From contig NZ_CP080332.1 of NCBI RefSeq assembly GCF_019456655.1, forward strand, positions 2,356,001 through 2,420,000: a DNA stretch of 64,000 nucleotides, in the 5' to 3' direction. This document shows, one piece after another, positions 1 to 9,229 of the stretch (positions are counted from its first letter, which is position 1; each line of letters begins with the position of its first letter). The notes under the pieces were generated by a model. The model was not told the DNA's origin and did not search any database. It worked only from the letters and a program-made list of their open reading frames with translations. The DNA comes from Mycolicibacterium diernhoferi (lineage in GTDB: Bacteria > Actinomycetota > Actinomycetes > Mycobacteriales > Mycobacteriaceae). Position numbers and translations under genes: made by a program.

Positions 1-131
1 GCCGTGGGCCTGGCAGCCCGATCCTGTCGATCAGGGTTAGGGGGCGGTGGGCCCGTATCGGGACCACACCGGGGCGACGCATGTGCGGCGCCCGGCCCCG
101 GCCCTGACGCAATGCTTGAGAAGGAGACATC
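1..131. other. Left window edge, no confident gene
   Basis: One frame reads twelve codons (2-37) and stops at TAG 38-40, so this may be the extreme C-terminus of an upstream gene. In NAGGN loci the M42 peptidase usually follows the N-acetylglutaminylglutamine synthetase genes, but twelve residues are too few to identify anything. The rest (41-119) is GC-rich with no feature I can name. A strong ribosome binding site, aaggaga (120-126), precedes the next gene. Confidence 0.3.
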
Positions 132-1373
132 TTGTCCGAACGTGCCGTGATGCCGGAAGAGACCAGGGCGTGGATGATCGACACGCTGCTGCACCTGTTG
201 CAGACGCCGAGTCCGTCGGGACGCACCGACGCGGTCATGCAGTTGATCGGTGACACCCTCAACGACCTCGGGGTGCCGTTCACGCTGACCCGGCGCGGCG
301 CACTGACCGCGGTGCTGCCCGGCGAGTCGAAGACCACCGATCGCGCCGTGGTCGTGCACGCGGACACCATCGGCTGCATGGTGCGGGCGCTGAAGGACAA
401 CGGCCGCCTCGAGCTGGTGCCGGTGGGCACCTTCTCGGCGCGCTTCGCGACCGGGGCGCGGGTCCGGATCTTCACCGACGACGCCGACGAATTCTTCACC
501 GGTACGGTGATGCCGCTCAAGGCCTCCGGGCACGCGTTCGGCGACGAAATCGACACCCAGCCAACGGAATGGGAGCACGTCGAGGTCCGTATCGACCGCC
601 AGGTCAGCAACCGTGCCGACCTGGAACGGCTGGGCTTCAACGTCGGTGACTTCGTCGCGCTGATCGCCGCCCCGGAGCTGACCTCCGACGGGTACATCGT
701 GTCCCGGCACCTGGACGGCAAGGCCGGGGTGGCCGTCGCGCTCACCCTGGCCAAGACGGTGGCCGAGCAGAAGATAGTGCTGCCGCACACGACGTCGATC
801 ATGGTGACCATCACCGAGGAGGTCGGGCACGGGGCGAGCCACGGCCTGGACCCCGACGTCGCCGAACTGGTGTCGGTGGACAACGCGGTGTGCGCGCCGG
901 GGCAGGAGTCGATCGAGGACGGGGTGACCATCCCGATGGCCGACCTGCACGGCCCGTTCGACTACCACCTGACCCGCAAGCTGTGCCGGCTGGCCAAGGA
1001 ACGGGGGATTCCGCACGCCCGCGACGTCTTCCGCTACTACCGCTCCGATGCGGCCGCGGCCATCGAGGCCGGCGCCAACACCCGCGCAGCCCTGGTCGGT
1101 TTCGGCCTGGACGGCAGCCACGGGTGGGAACGCACCCACCTGGACTCGTTGGAGGGCGTCTACAACCTGCTGTACGCCTGGCTGCAGACCCCGCTGACCT
1201 TCGAGAAGTGGGATGCCAAGCCGTCGGGCAAGCTGCGCGACTTCCCGTCGTCGAAGCAGCCGGCCCCGACCGAGCAGTGGGTGCCGCTCTCGCGTGGCGA
1301 CCACGCCGAACCCGGGGAATGGGAAGGGGATCACTGGCCGCCGCCGCAAGGCTCCCCGGGCCCGTCCTCCTAG
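132..1373 (+). CDS. M42 family metallopeptidase of the NAGGN osmoprotectant type
   Basis: Predicted 413-residue cytosolic di-zinc hydrolase of the M42/M20 clan. It resembles the peptidase that accompanies N-acetylglutaminylglutamine amide synthesis genes. Visible metal and catalytic residues are H76 and D78 in VVVHADT, D195 in RHLDGK (bridging ligand), E229-E230 in TEEVGHG, D250 in VSVDNA, and a late His in GSHGWERTH. The TTG start at 132 is chosen because aaggaga lies five bases upstream and the first residues continue straight into the fold; an in-frame ATG at 150 is the alternative. The C-terminal ~50 residues are proline-rich and probably disordered. The partner synthetase genes would lie to the left, outside the window. 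The physiological substrate is not shown by sequence. Confidence 0.85.
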   Translation: MSERAVMPEETRAWMIDTLLHLLQTPSPSGRTDAVMQLIGDTLNDLGVPFTLTRRGALTAVLPGESKTTDRAVVVHADTIGCMVRALKDNGRLELVPVGTFSARFATGARVRIFTDDADEFFTGTVMPLKASGHAFGDEIDTQPTEWEHVEVRIDRQVSNRADLERLGFNVGDFVALIAAPELTSDGYIVSRHLDGKAGVAVALTLAKTVAEQKIVLPHTTSIMVTITEEVGHGASHGLDPDVAELVSVDNAVCAPGQESIEDGVTIPMADLHGPFDYHLTRKLCRLAKERGIPHARDVFRYYRSDAAAAIEAGANTRAALVGFGLDGSHGWERTHLDSLEGVYNLLYAWLQTPLTFEKWDAKPSGKLRDFPSSKQPAPTEQWVPLSRGDHAEPGEWEGDHWPPPQGSPGPSS

Positions 1374-1389
1374 GTGGTTCAATCGGGAC

Positions 1390-1812
1390 GTGCTGAGCAT
1401 CGAAGAGATCTCCGACCGCCTCGAAATCCAGGACCTGCTGGTGGCCTACTCGACGGCCATCGACACCCGTCGCTTCGATGACCTCGATCAGGTGTTCGCC
1501 CCGGACGCCTATATCGACTACCGCGCCATGGGCGGGGTGGACGGGCACTATCCGGAGGTGAAGGCCTGGCTGGCCGAGGTACTGCCGAACTTCCCGGCCT
1601 ACGCGCACATGCTCGGCAACATCGACGTCCGGGTGACCGGGGACACCGCGACGGCGCGCACGCTGTGCTTCAACCCGATGGTGCTGCCGGGGCAGGAACC
1701 GCCGCAAGTGCTGTTCTGCGGCCTTTGGTACGCCGACGAGTTCGTGCGCACCGCCGACGGTTGGCGGATGACGCGCCGCGTCGAGGAGAAGTGCTTCGAC
1801 CGGGTGGTCTGA
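1390..1812 (+). CDS. SnoaL-like/NTF2-fold protein (Rv2910c-type)
   Basis: 140-residue protein of the SnoaL-like fold, a cone-shaped alpha+beta barrel often used by small isomerases, hydratases and cyclases. The N-terminus ([21 protein letters not shown]) is the classic first helix. The GTG start at 1390 is preferred because the family signature begins right after it; the open frame extends upstream into the peptidase gene but gives low-complexity residues. Its place just before rpsP matches Rv2910c in M. tuberculosis. No substrate can be assigned. It is only 16 bases after the peptidase stop, so co-transcription is possible. Confidence 0.85.
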   Translation: MLSIEEISDRLEIQDLLVAYSTAIDTRRFDDLDQVFAPDAYIDYRAMGGVDGHYPEVKAWLAEVLPNFPAYAHMLGNIDVRVTGDTATARTLCFNPMVLPGQEPPQVLFCGLWYADEFVRTADGWRMTRRVEEKCFDRVV

Positions 1813-1844
1813 GTCGGCCCCGCTCGGCGCCGGGTAGATGGGAT

Positions 1845-1880
1845 TTGGGGGCGACAGCCCCGCTCTGGCACAATGGGCGG
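1845..1880 (+). promoter_or_regulatory. Predicted rpsP operon promoter
   Basis: The -10-like CACAAT (1869-1874) sits inside TCTGGCACAAT, with a weak -35 (TTGGGG, 1845-1850) 18 bases upstream. The same 11-mer stands upstream of rplS with almost the same distance to the start codon (about 132 bases), which is the main reason to call it a promoter. The leader (about 1881-2006) also shares ATCCGCCCGA (1952-1961) with the rplS leader. A GGGGGC/GCCCC inverted repeat overlaps the spacer. Confidence 0.55.
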
Positions 1881-2006
1881 CTGTCCCGCGCGCGACACGT
1901 TAGATGCGCCGCACGCCGGTCACACGCGCAGATGCAAAACCGGACCGGGCAATCCGCCCGAGTCGCTGAATTGCAGGCGCGGCAATCAACAGGAGAATCG
2001 TTTCAC

Positions 2007-2483
2007 ATGGCTGTCAAGATCAAGCTCGCCCGTTTCGGCAAGATCCGTAACCCCCAGTACCGCATCGCCGTCGCCGATGCGCGCAACCGTCGCGATGGCC
2101 GCGCCATCGAGGTCATCGGCAAGTACCACCCGAAGGAAGAGCCGAGCCTGATCGAGATCGATTCGGAGCGTGCGCAATACTGGCTGAGCGTCGGCGCGCA
2201 GCCCACCGAGCCGGTGCTCGCGCTGCTGAAGGTCACCGGTGACTGGCAGAAGTTCAAGGGCCTGCCGGGCGCCGAGGGCACGCTGAAGGTCAAGGAGCCC
2301 AAGCCGTCCAAGCTGGACCTGTTCAACGCCGCCCTGGCTGCCGCCGACGGCGCGCCGACCGGCGAGGCCGTGCAGGCGAAGAAGAAGAAGGCTCCGGCCA
2401 AGAAGGAAGAGGCTCCCGCCGCCGAGGCCGAGGCTCCCGCCGCTGAGGCCGAGGCGCCCGCCGAAGAGTCCGCCGCAGAATGA
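2007..2483 (+). CDS. rpsP: 30S ribosomal protein S16
   Basis: Small-subunit protein that binds 16S rRNA early in 30S assembly. The N-terminal ~85 residues ([20 protein letters not shown] onward) are canonical bS16. The protein is 158 residues, against about 80 in E. coli, because of a mycobacterial C-terminal tail that is a lysine stretch followed by repeated EAPAAEA units, likely disordered. The ATG at 2007 follows aggaga (1991-1996). An upstream extension of the frame exists but lacks S16 similarity. The stop overlaps the next start (ATGA), which points to translational coupling in an rpsP-khpA-rimM-trmD operon. Confidence 0.98.
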   Translation: MAVKIKLARFGKIRNPQYRIAVADARNRRDGRAIEVIGKYHPKEEPSLIEIDSERAQYWLSVGAQPTEPVLALLKVTGDWQKFKGLPGAEGTLKVKEPKPSKLDLFNAALAAADGAPTGEAVQAKKKKAPAKKEEAPAAEAEAPAAEAEAPAEESAAE

Positions 2484-2722
2484 GCACCGTCGTCGTCGAC
2501 GCCGTCGAGCACCTCGTTCGCGGGATCGTCGACAACCCTGACGACGTCCGTGTCGACCTGGTGACCAATCGCCGTGGACGCACCGTCGAGGTGCACGTTC
2601 ACCCCGACGACCTGGGCAAGGTCATCGGGCGCGGTGGCCGTACCGCCACCGCGTTGCGCACCCTGGTCGCCGGCATCGGTGGCCGCGGTATCCGCGTCGA
2701 CGTGGTGGACACCGACCAGTAG
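2480..2722 (+). CDS. khpA: KH-domain RNA-binding protein KhpA
   Basis: 80-residue single KH-domain protein. The GXXG loop is visible as GRGG at residues 50-53 ([15 protein letters not shown]). KhpA binds RNA and in Gram-positive bacteria pairs with KhpB/EloR; the mycobacterial orthologue is Rv2908c, always between rpsP and rimM. It overlaps rpsP by four bases (ATGA), so no separate ribosome binding site is needed. Confidence 0.93.
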   Translation: MSTVVVDAVEHLVRGIVDNPDDVRVDLVTNRRGRTVEVHVHPDDLGKVIGRGGRTATALRTLVAGIGGRGIRVDVVDTDQ

Positions 2723-2733
2723 CGGCCACCCTC

Positions 2734-3261
2734 ATGGAGCTGGTCATCGGGCGCGTCGCCAAGGCACATGGTGTCACCGGCGAGGTGGTCATCGAGGTCC
2801 GTACCGACGACCCGGCGGGGCGGTTCGCCCCGGGTGCGGTGCTGCGCGGCCGTAAGCCGCGCGGGGGACCCGAACACAGTTACGTCATCGAAACGGTGCG
2901 TGAGCACGCCGGTCGGCTGCTGGTGCGGCTGGCCGGCGTGAACGACCGCAACGCCGCCGACGAGATGCGCGGCACGTTGTTCCTCATCGAGGCCGCCGAG
3001 CTGCCCCCCATCGACGACCCCGACGAGTTCTACGACCACGAACTCGAAGGTCTGGCCGTGCGGACCATCGACGGCACGGCGGTGGGCACGGTGGCCGAGG
3101 TGCTGCACACCGCGGCCGGGGAGTTGCTGTCGGTCAAGACCCCCGAGGGCCGCGAGGTGCTGGTGCCGTTCGTCGGTGCCATCGTCACCGCGGTGTCGCG
3201 TAGCGAGGGCATCGTGGAGATCGATCCGCCCGACGGCCTGCTGAACATCGAAGATCTGTAG
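2734..3261 (+). CDS. rimM: 16S rRNA processing protein RimM
   Basis: 175-residue ribosome maturation factor that binds S19 and helps assemble the 30S head. The N-terminal RimM beta-barrel starts with [19 protein letters not shown]; a C-terminal PRC-barrel follows (about residues 95-175, [18 protein letters not shown]). Length is normal for the family. It lies 11 bases after khpA and its stop codon is embedded in the ribosome binding site of trmD (aggag, 3260-3264). Confidence 0.97.
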   Translation: MELVIGRVAKAHGVTGEVVIEVRTDDPAGRFAPGAVLRGRKPRGGPEHSYVIETVREHAGRLLVRLAGVNDRNAADEMRGTLFLIEAAELPPIDDPDEFYDHELEGLAVRTIDGTAVGTVAEVLHTAAGELLSVKTPEGREVLVPFVGAIVTAVSRSEGIVEIDPPDGLLNIEDL

Positions 3262-3268
3262 GAGCGAC

Positions 3269-3958
3269 GTGCGTATCGACGTCGTCACGATTTTCCCTGC
3301 CTACCTGGACGCGCTGCGACAGGCTTTGCCGGGCAAGGCAATTGCGGCGGGCATCGTCGAACTCGGCGTGCACGACCTGCGCGAGTGGACCCATGACGTG
3401 CACCGGTCGGTGGATGATTCGCCCTACGGCGGGGGTCCCGGCATGGTGATGAAGGCCCCGGTATGGGGTGCCGCACTCGACGATATCTGCACTCCCGACA
3501 CGCTTCTGGTGGTGCCGACGCCGGCCGGTCGGCCGTTCACCCAGGCCACCGCGCAGCGGTGGAGCCGCGAGACGCACCTGGTGTTCGCCTGCGGGCGCTA
3601 CGAGGGCATCGACCAGCGCGTCGCCGACGACGCCGCCCGGCGGATGCGGGTCGAAGAGGTGTCCATCGGCGATTACGTGCTGGCCGGGGGAGAGTCGGCG
3701 GTGCTGGTGATGGCCGAGGCCGTGATCCGGCTGCTGCCCGAGGTGCTCGGCAATCCCGCCTCACACCAAGATGATTCGCACTCCGACCACGTCGGTGGCC
3801 TGCTGGAAGGCCCCAGCTACACCCGGCCGCCGGTCTGGCGTGAGCTGGAGGTGCCGCCGGTGCTGCTCTCCGGTGACCACGCCAAGATCGAGGCCTGGCG
3901 CCACGAGCAGTCGCTGCAACGGACCCGTGAGCGCCGTCCCGACCTACTGGGCGACTAG
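3269..3958 (+). CDS. trmD: tRNA (guanine-N1)-methyltransferase TrmD
   Basis: Methylates G37 of tRNAs using S-adenosylmethionine through a SPOUT trefoil knot. The 229-residue length is typical. Family motifs are present in order: [22 protein letters not shown] and [11 protein letters not shown], the last two forming the knot. GTG start at 3269 with the ribosome binding site overlapping the rimM stop. It is the last gene of the rpsP operon. Its stop overlaps the stop of the convergent lppW by four bases. Confidence 0.98.
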   Translation: MRIDVVTIFPAYLDALRQALPGKAIAAGIVELGVHDLREWTHDVHRSVDDSPYGGGPGMVMKAPVWGAALDDICTPDTLLVVPTPAGRPFTQATAQRWSRETHLVFACGRYEGIDQRVADDAARRMRVEEVSIGDYVLAGGESAVLVMAEAVIRLLPEVLGNPASHQDDSHSDHVGGLLEGPSYTRPPVWRELEVPPVLLSGDHAKIEAWRHEQSLQRTRERRPDLLGD

Positions 3959-4896
3959 ATGCGCCCGCCCGGGAAGATGGTCTTCACCGCATCGGTGATC
4001 GCCCGGCGGGCTTCCTCGGCACCGGCCGGCTGCATCGAGCCGATGGCCATCACGTAGCGACGGTCCGGGCCGACCACACCGGTGGACAGGTGCATCCAGT
4101 CCGAGCCGATGCAGCACATCCAACCCTGTTTGACCGCAACCGGTTCGGCGTAGAGCCCCTCCGGGATGCCGAACCGCTGCGGATAGACGCCGCCGGGCGC
4201 CATGCCGTCGGGAGCGGTCGGGGTGGACTCCGCGAGGTTGGACATGATGATGCCGGCCCGTTCCGAGGGCAGGCCCCCGGTCCCGGCCAGCAGCATGTCG
4301 TAGTAGCGCACCAGGTCGGTCACGGTACTGATGGTGTTGTACCAGCGGCCGTTGCCGGGCGCGCTGGTCGAGCCCAACCCGTAGCGCTCGACCACCCGGT
4401 CGATGATCGCGCTGCCGCCGCTGCGGTTCCAGAACACCTCGGCGGCACTGTCATCGGAGGAGCGCAGCATCACATCGAGCATCGAGCGATCCTCGGGGCT
4501 CAGCGTGGTCTCGCCGTTGGCCTCCTGCAGCAGCAGATCGTCGGCGATGAAGAGCTTGACCACCGAGGCGATCGCGATGGTGCGGTTGGCGCCGTTGGTC
4601 ACCAGCTCACCGGTCAGCCGGTCGAGGACCGCCACCGTGATGTCCGCACCCGCTTCGGCGGCCTCGCCGGTGGCCTGGATCGCGCGCTCCTTCAGCCCCT
4701 CGAACGTGGCCACCGGCCGGTCCGGGGGAGCCTCGGGCAGCGGTGCGGAGGTGCCCAGCGGCGCGACGACGGTGAGTTGCGGTGCGGCCGGCGACGGCGG
4801 CGGGCTGCCGTACACCTTGGCCTCGCAGCCGGAGATCATGACGGTCGAAAAGACGGCCGTGACGGCCACCGCCAGAAACTTCGACGGGCGTGGCAT
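3955..4896 (-). CDS. lppW: Lipoprotein with class A beta-lactamase-like fold (LppW-type)
   Basis: 313-residue predicted lipoprotein. The signal peptide ends in a lipobox ISGC with lipidated C24. The serine-hydrolase fold shows SVVK (S111-K114) as the SxxK motif, SDD (147-149) in place of SDN, and KQG (256-258) in place of KTG. The altered second and third motifs suggest that it may not be an efficient beta-lactamase. Start at 4896 because a strong site (GGAGGA, complement of 4901-4906) precedes that ATG; the longer frame lacks one. Position and opposite orientation between trmD and rplS match M. tuberculosis lppW (Rv2905). Confidence 0.88.
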   Translation of the reverse strand: MPRPSKFLAVAVTAVFSTVMISGCEAKVYGSPPPSPAAPQLTVVAPLGTSAPLPEAPPDRPVATFEGLKERAIQATGEAAEAGADITVAVLDRLTGELVTNGANRTIAIASVVKLFIADDLLLQEANGETTLSPEDRSMLDVMLRSSDDSAAEVFWNRSGGSAIIDRVVERYGLGSTSAPGNGRWYNTISTVTDLVRYYDMLLAGTGGLPSERAGIIMSNLAESTPTAPDGMAPGGVYPQRFGIPEGLYAEPVAVKQGWMCCIGSDWMHLSTGVVGPDRRYVMAIGSMQPAGAEEARRAITDAVKTIFPGGRI

Positions 4897-5225
4897 GGAC
4901 TCCTCCAGATGCTGTGGTGGGGCACGCCCCGGAGCGGTGCGACGGGGGGACCCGGCCACGCTGTCGGTTCGTCTACCCCGGATGCAGGTAGCCTAATCGT
5001 CGGCTGCAGGGTGTGCGCGCTGCGGACCGGCACGGCGTTTCGGGGCATGGATAGGCCCGCGATTTCGCCTGCCGCGCCTCGTCTGGCACAATTGAGCAGT
5101 TGCCTGCGCAGGCTCGGTCCTGCCGCGGAGACAAACACAGTCAGATCCGCCCGAATACGTCGGCTCGGTTGCGCGAACGTCAGCGCCGCCCGTGAAGAGC
5201 CGCCAACAGCAAGGAAGAGTCACCG
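4897..5225. other. Divergent intergenic region between lppW and rplS
   Basis: 329 bases without a gene. The left part should hold the leftward lppW promoter, which I cannot pinpoint beyond its ribosome binding site. The right part holds the rplS promoter and its leader of about 125 bases. The leader contains a short palindrome GCCTGCGCAGGC (5102-5113) and the 10-mer ATCCGCCCGA (5145-5154) shared with the rpsP leader. Confidence 0.6.
5063..5098 (+). promoter_or_regulatory. Predicted rplS promoter
   Basis: -10-like CACAAT (5087-5092) within TCTGGCACAAT, with TTTCGC (5063-5068) at an 18-base spacing as a weak -35. Identical core to the rpsP promoter and about 133 bases to the rplS start, against 132 for rpsP. 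The repetition of element and distance supports a real promoter. Confidence 0.55.
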
Positions 5226-5567
5226 ATGAACACGCTTGACTTCGTCGACAAGGCGTCGCTGCGCGACGACATCCCGGCTTTCGGTCCCGGCGATACCGTC
5301 AACGTGCACGTCAAGGTCATCGAGGGCTCCAAGGAGCGCATCCAGGTCTTCAAGGGTGTCGTGCTGCGCCGCCAGAACGGTGGGGTCAGCGAGACCTTCA
5401 CCGTCCGCAAGGAGAGCTACGGCGTCGGCGTCGAGCGGACCTTCCCGGTGCACTCGCCCAACATCGATCACATCGATGTGGTGACCCGCGGCGACGTGCG
5501 TCGCGCCAAGCTGTACTACCTGCGCGAGCTGCGCGGCAAGAAGGCGAAGATCAAGGAGAAGCGCTGA
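5226..5567 (+). CDS. rplS: 50S ribosomal protein L19
   Basis: 113-residue bL19, a large-subunit protein at the 30S-50S interface. Full-length and canonical: [19 protein letters not shown] at the start, [18 protein letters not shown] in the middle, and a basic C-terminus ([14 protein letters not shown]). ATG at 5226 follows aaggaag (5211-5217). It has its own promoter region, since lppW is transcribed in the opposite direction between trmD and rplS. lepB follows 82 bases later. Confidence 0.98.
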   Translation: MNTLDFVDKASLRDDIPAFGPGDTVNVHVKVIEGSKERIQVFKGVVLRRQNGGVSETFTVRKESYGVGVERTFPVHSPNIDHIDVVTRGDVRRAKLYYLRELRGKKAKIKEKR

Positions 5568-5649
5568 CGCCGGTGACAGGTGTGTCGATCCCGACACGCT
5601 TGCCCATGCTGACGGGCCGCCATCCGGCCGCGCTGGCTACCCTGATGCC

Positions 5650-6477
5650 GTGACCGACGACGCCGAAGACTCTGCCCGCACCGCCCGGTCCGATTCGGAC
5701 ACCGAGACCGGTGAGGATGCCGAGCAGGAGCCGAAGAAGAAGCACGGCGCGCTGCGTGAGGGTGCCATCCTGGTCACCATCGCGTTGGTTCTCTACTACG
5801 TGATGCTGACCTTCATCGCGCGCCCGTACCTGATTCCGTCGGAATCGATGGAGCCCACGCTGCACGGTTGCCCCGGCTGCGTCGGCGACCGGATCATGGT
5901 CGACAAGCTCACCTACCGGTTCAGCGAGCCCGAACCCGGCGACGTCGTCGTCTTCAAGGGCCCGCCGAACTGGAACATCGGGTACAAGTCGATCCGTTCG
6001 GACAATCCGGCGATCAAGTTCGTGCAGGACGCACTGTCCTTCGTCGGCTTCGTGCCGCCGGACGAGAACGATCTGGTCAAGCGGATCATCGCGGTCGGTG
6101 GCCAGACGGTGCAATGCCGTGCGGACACCGGATTGACCGTCGACGGCAAGAAACTCGTCGAGCCGTACCTGGATCCGGTGACGATGAACGCCGACTCCGA
6201 GGTCTACCCCTGCCTGGGCAATGAGTTCGGCCCGGTGAAGGTCCCCGAGAACAAGCTGTGGGTGATGGGGGACAACCGCACGCACTCCGCCGACTCGCGG
6301 TCGCGCTGCACGAATCAACCCGGCGACGCCCAGCGCGGTCTGCTGTGCACCGGTGACCCCGAAGCGGGCACCGTGCCGGTGGACAACGTGATCGGCAAGG
6401 CCCGATTCATCGCCTGGCCGCCGTCGCGGTGGGGTGGCGTGAGCAGCGTGAACCCGCAGACGGCCTCGGCCGATTAG
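5650..6477 (+). CDS. lepB: Signal peptidase I
   Basis: 275-residue membrane-bound S26 serine protease that cleaves Sec and Tat signal peptides. After an acidic, charged N-terminal ~35 residues comes one transmembrane segment (about 38-57). The catalytic Ser66 lies in PSESMEPT and Lys144 in [10 protein letters not shown]; the later box is [16 protein letters not shown] start at 5650. The gene sits between rplS and rnhB, as in M. tuberculosis (Rv2903c). Confidence 0.97.
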   Translation: MTDDAEDSARTARSDSDTETGEDAEQEPKKKHGALREGAILVTIALVLYYVMLTFIARPYLIPSESMEPTLHGCPGCVGDRIMVDKLTYRFSEPEPGDVVVFKGPPNWNIGYKSIRSDNPAIKFVQDALSFVGFVPPDENDLVKRIIAVGGQTVQCRADTGLTVDGKKLVEPYLDPVTMNADSEVYPCLGNEFGPVKVPENKLWVMGDNRTHSADSRSRCTNQPGDAQRGLLCTGDPEAGTVPVDNVIGKARFIAWPPSRWGGVSSVNPQTASAD

Positions 6478-6488
6478 GAGTTCCGGCG

Positions 6489-7217
6489 TTGCCGGCGAGT
6501 TGGCCCCCCAGAACAGTGATCCGCAGGTCGGGCCTGCGGACCCTGGAGTCCGCGCTGTACCGCAGCGGCCTCGGCCCGGTCGCGGGTGTCGATGAGGTCG
6601 GCCGCGGGGCGTGCGCCGGACCGCTGGTGGTGGCCGCCTGCGTGCTTGGACCCAACCGCTTGACAAGTCTTGCCGCGCTGGATGATTCGAAGAAACTCAG
6701 CGAAGTCGAACGGGAGCGGCTGTTCCCGCTGATCCGCCGCTACGCGCTGGCCTACCACGTGGTGTTCATCTCCTCGGAGGAGGTTGATCGCCGCGGCGTG
6801 CACCATGCGAACATCGAGGGCATGCGCCGCGCGGTGGCCGGCTTGCCGGTCCGGCCGGGGTACGTGCTCTCGGATGGGTTCCGGGTGCCCGGGCTGCCGA
6901 TCCCGTCGCTGCCGGTCATCGGTGGAGACGCCGCGGCCGCCTGTATCGCCGCGGCCAGCGTGCTGGCCAAGGTGAGCCGGGACCGGCTGATGGTGGAGAT
7001 GGACCGCGAGTATCCCGGATACCGCTTCGCCGAACACAAGGGCTACATCACGCCGGTGCACACCGCAGCGCTGGCGGAACTCGGGCCGTGCCGCCAGCAC
7101 CGCTATTCGTTCGTGAACGTGCGTCGGATCGCGGGACCGGGTGCGCCGCGGTTGGATGGCGAAGCCCTGTGCGGGATGATGGAGCACAACCTAGACGAAG
7201 GACAGCAGAGCAGATGA
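6489..7217 (+). CDS. rnhB: Ribonuclease HII
   Basis: 242-residue RNase HII, which removes RNA from RNA-DNA hybrids and misincorporated ribonucleotides. The acidic active-site residues are visible: D35 and E36 in VDEVGRG, D129 in VLSDG, and D147 in GGDAAA. The TTG at 6489 is chosen because aggag (6476-6480) lies eight bases upstream, overlapping the lepB stop. A longer frame starts at 6429 inside lepB but has no site and no family similarity. Overlaps the next gene by four bases. Confidence 0.95.
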   Translation: MPASWPPRTVIRRSGLRTLESALYRSGLGPVAGVDEVGRGACAGPLVVAACVLGPNRLTSLAALDDSKKLSEVERERLFPLIRRYALAYHVVFISSEEVDRRGVHHANIEGMRRAVAGLPVRPGYVLSDGFRVPGLPIPSLPVIGGDAAAACIAAASVLAKVSRDRLMVEMDREYPGYRFAEHKGYITPVHTAALAELGPCRQHRYSFVNVRRIAGPGAPRLDGEALCGMMEHNLDEGQQSR

Positions 7218-7519
7218 GTGCCGAGGATCTCGAGAAGTACGAAACCGAGATGGAGCTCTCGCTGTATCGCGAGTACAAGGACATCGTCGGTCAGTTCAGC
7301 TACGTCGTGGAGACCGAACGCCGGTTCTACCTGGCCAACAGCGTGGAAATGGTGCCCCGCAACGCCGACGGCGAGGTGTATTTCGAGTTGCGCCTCGCCG
7401 ATGCCTGGGTGTGGGACATGTACCGCCCGGCGCGCTTCGTCAAGCAGGTGCGCGTCATCACCTTCAAGGACGTCAACATCGAAGAGGTCGAGAAGCCCGA
7501 ACTGCGGCTGCCGGACTGA
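7214..7519 (+). CDS. DUF2469 family protein (Rv2901c-type)
   Basis: 101-residue acidic actinobacterial protein of DUF2469 ([20 protein letters not shown]). No function is established. It is coupled to rnhB by an ATGA overlap, the same arrangement as Rv2901c after rnhB in M. tuberculosis. The start is taken at the overlap rather than at the longer open frame, which would run inside rnhB. Synteny with the M. tuberculosis block breaks just after this gene and resumes at yraN (61764). Confidence 0.93.
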   Translation: MSAEDLEKYETEMELSLYREYKDIVGQFSYVVETERRFYLANSVEMVPRNADGEVYFELRLADAWVWDMYRPARFVKQVRVITFKDVNIEEVEKPELRLPD

Positions 7520-7564
7520 GCGGTCCCGGGAATAGCCGGCCGCCCGTCGCGGTAGATACCGGTT

Positions 7565-7826
7565 ATGGACAAAGCCGCATTCGACGAGATGAATGGCTCC
7601 GTGATCGAGGAGTTCCGCGCCACCGGCGGGCGGGCAGGCGGGGTGTTCGAGGGCAAGCCACTGGTGCTGGTGCACCACACCGGCGCCGTATCGGGTAAGC
7701 AGCGGATCGCTCCGCTGGTGCCGCGACGAGATCTACGCCAAGCAGGTTGAGGTCGAACCGCAGTTCGGTGAGTACCAGCGGAAGACGGTCCGGGTGATCC
7801 CGGTCGTGGAACTGGTGCGGGCCTAA
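7565..7826 (+). pseudogene. Deazaflavin-dependent nitroreductase remnant, internal deletion
   Basis: The first ~55 codons (MDKAAFDEMNGSVIEEFRA, then LVLVHHTGAVSGKQRIAPLV) match the N-terminus of Ddn-type F420-dependent reductases, normally about 140-150 residues. At about 7720-7725 the sequence jumps to a typical C-terminus read in another frame (RDEIYAKQVEVEPQFGEYQR, ending at TAA 7824-7826). The central ~50-60 codons, including most of the F420-binding region, are missing, and the junction shifts the frame. The natural read-through product would be only 61 residues. It abuts the convergent hydrolase stop. A simple deletion is the likeliest cause; an assembly error cannot be excluded. Confidence 0.75.
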
Positions 7827-8518
7827 CCGCGCAGGTGCTCGTCGAAGAACGCGAACACCCGCTGCCAGGCGTCCTCGGCGACGGCCTCGTTGTACCCGAA
7901 TCCGGTGACCCGCAGCAGCGACTGGGCGGGCAGCTGGTTGGCGAAGCTGTGTCCGGCGCCCGGGTAGACCTTGATGTCGGCGGCGATACCGTGCGCCGCG
8001 ACGGCCCTGTTCAGCTTCGCCGGCGCGCCCCGGCCGAGCGGGTCGCGGGCGCCGAAGCTGGCCACGATCGGGCAGGCGCCCTGCAGAGTCTGCTCCAGGT
8101 TCTTCGGCAGCGGCGTCCCGTAGAACGGCGCGGACGCGCCGAAACCCGCCGGCGACATGATGAGCGCGAACTGTCCGCCCATGCAGAAACCGGCGATGCC
8201 CACCGTGCCGGTGCAGTCCGGGCGGCCCTGCAGGTAGTCGCGGGCCGCGGCGATGTCCTCGATGGCCGGGCCCTGTTTGGTCAGCGCCGCGCGCATCACC
8301 GTGCTGATGCAGCGGGCCCGTCCGCCGCGCGCGTACAGGTTCGGGGTGACGGCCAGGTACCCGGCGGCCGCGATGCGCTCGGACACCGCCTCCTTGTCGG
8401 GCTGGTAACCGATGGCGTCGTGCACCACCACCACGCCGGGCCACGGGCCGTCGCCCTCGGGGATGTCGACGAGCGCGTCGATGGGACCGGCCGGGGTGTC
8501 GAGCTCGATCGAGGGCAT
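7823..8518 (-). CDS. Dienelactone hydrolase family protein
   Basis: 231-residue alpha/beta hydrolase of the dienelactone hydrolase family. A complete triad is visible: nucleophile C112 in GFCMGG, D159 in GARDPLG and H190 in GAGHSF. Family members hydrolyse cyclic esters such as dienelactone, but many act on other esters, so the substrate is open. No signal peptide, so cytosolic. Its stop overlaps the tail of the neighbouring pseudogene by four bases. Confidence 0.9.
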   Translation of the reverse strand: MPSIELDTPAGPIDALVDIPEGDGPWPGVVVVHDAIGYQPDKEAVSERIAAAGYLAVTPNLYARGGRARCISTVMRAALTKQGPAIEDIAAARDYLQGRPDCTGTVGIAGFCMGGQFALIMSPAGFGASAPFYGTPLPKNLEQTLQGACPIVASFGARDPLGRGAPAKLNRAVAAHGIAADIKVYPGAGHSFANQLPAQSLLRVTGFGYNEAVAEDAWQRVFAFFDEHLRG

Positions 8519-8539
8519 CCCCCAAATCTAGAGGCCGTA

Positions 8540-9217
8540 ATGTCACCTGTCGTGTCCGAATCCGTCGAACTGGCATCCCGGGTCGTCACCGCACTGCGGG
8601 TGCTACGTGAGGCAGGGGAGGTCCCGTTGCGCTGCAACAAGGGCCCGATCCGCACCGCCATCGCCGCCGCCGTGCGGGCGCTCACCGAAGACAACCTGGG
8701 GGCCAAGGTGCGGCCCTGGCATCTGTCGGCGCTGCGCCGCCGGGCCGCCGAACTCGGGCCGGTGACCGGCGCTGTCGCCGTGCACCTCGATGAGGCGGTG
8801 CTGGTCGCCGAGCTGCTGCCGAACCGCGACCGGATCCTGCTGTGCGGGGACGAGGACCACTGGCGCCTGGTCCGTTTCCTGGACCCTGCCGAGGCCACCG
8901 ACGAGGTCCGGTTGGTCCCGGAGACCACCCGCGAGATCACCCTCGACGGCTTCTCACCCGATGCGGTGCTGGCCGCACTGGGCATCACCCTGCCCGACGA
9001 TGTGGAACTGGACATCGAATCCGCGGACCTCGGCCGGGGCGAGACCCGGACGGTGTTGCGCTACCTGTTCACCGATGCCGGCCGCTCGGTGCTGGCCGAG
9101 GAGATCACCGACGGCGCGACTCCCACCTGGAGTCGATTGCGCGGCGTGCTCATCGACGGCGGCCGCGGCGCGCTGGTCACCGCGAACCGGGACGGCGCCC
9201 GGCTGATCATGGGTTGA
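8540..9217 (+). CDS. Uncharacterised protein
   Basis: 225-residue protein I do not recognise. It starts MSPVVSESVELASRVVTALR and is predicted soluble with alternating helical and beta segments; residues ~70-125 resemble a generic alpha/beta layer. The ATG at 8540 is chosen because it lies just outside the divergent hydrolase gene; a longer frame through that gene is antisense shadow. It is followed after 12 bases by a CoA-transferase, so it may share its transcript. No catalytic motif is evident. Confidence 0.65.
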   Translation: MSPVVSESVELASRVVTALRVLREAGEVPLRCNKGPIRTAIAAAVRALTEDNLGAKVRPWHLSALRRRAAELGPVTGAVAVHLDEAVLVAELLPNRDRILLCGDEDHWRLVRFLDPAEATDEVRLVPETTREITLDGFSPDAVLAALGITLPDDVELDIESADLGRGETRTVLRYLFTDAGRSVLAEEITDGATPTWSRLRGVLIDGGRGALVTANRDGARLIMG

Positions 9218-9229
9218 TAGCTTGGCCCG

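Noticed and set aside
4897-4959. Longer lppW start at 4959
   Set aside because: It would put 21 non-hydrophobic residues before a good signal peptide; the ATG at 4896 has a GGAGGA site.
6429-6488. Longer rnhB starting inside lepB
   Set aside because: It lacks a binding site and family similarity; the TTG at 6489 has aggag at the right distance.
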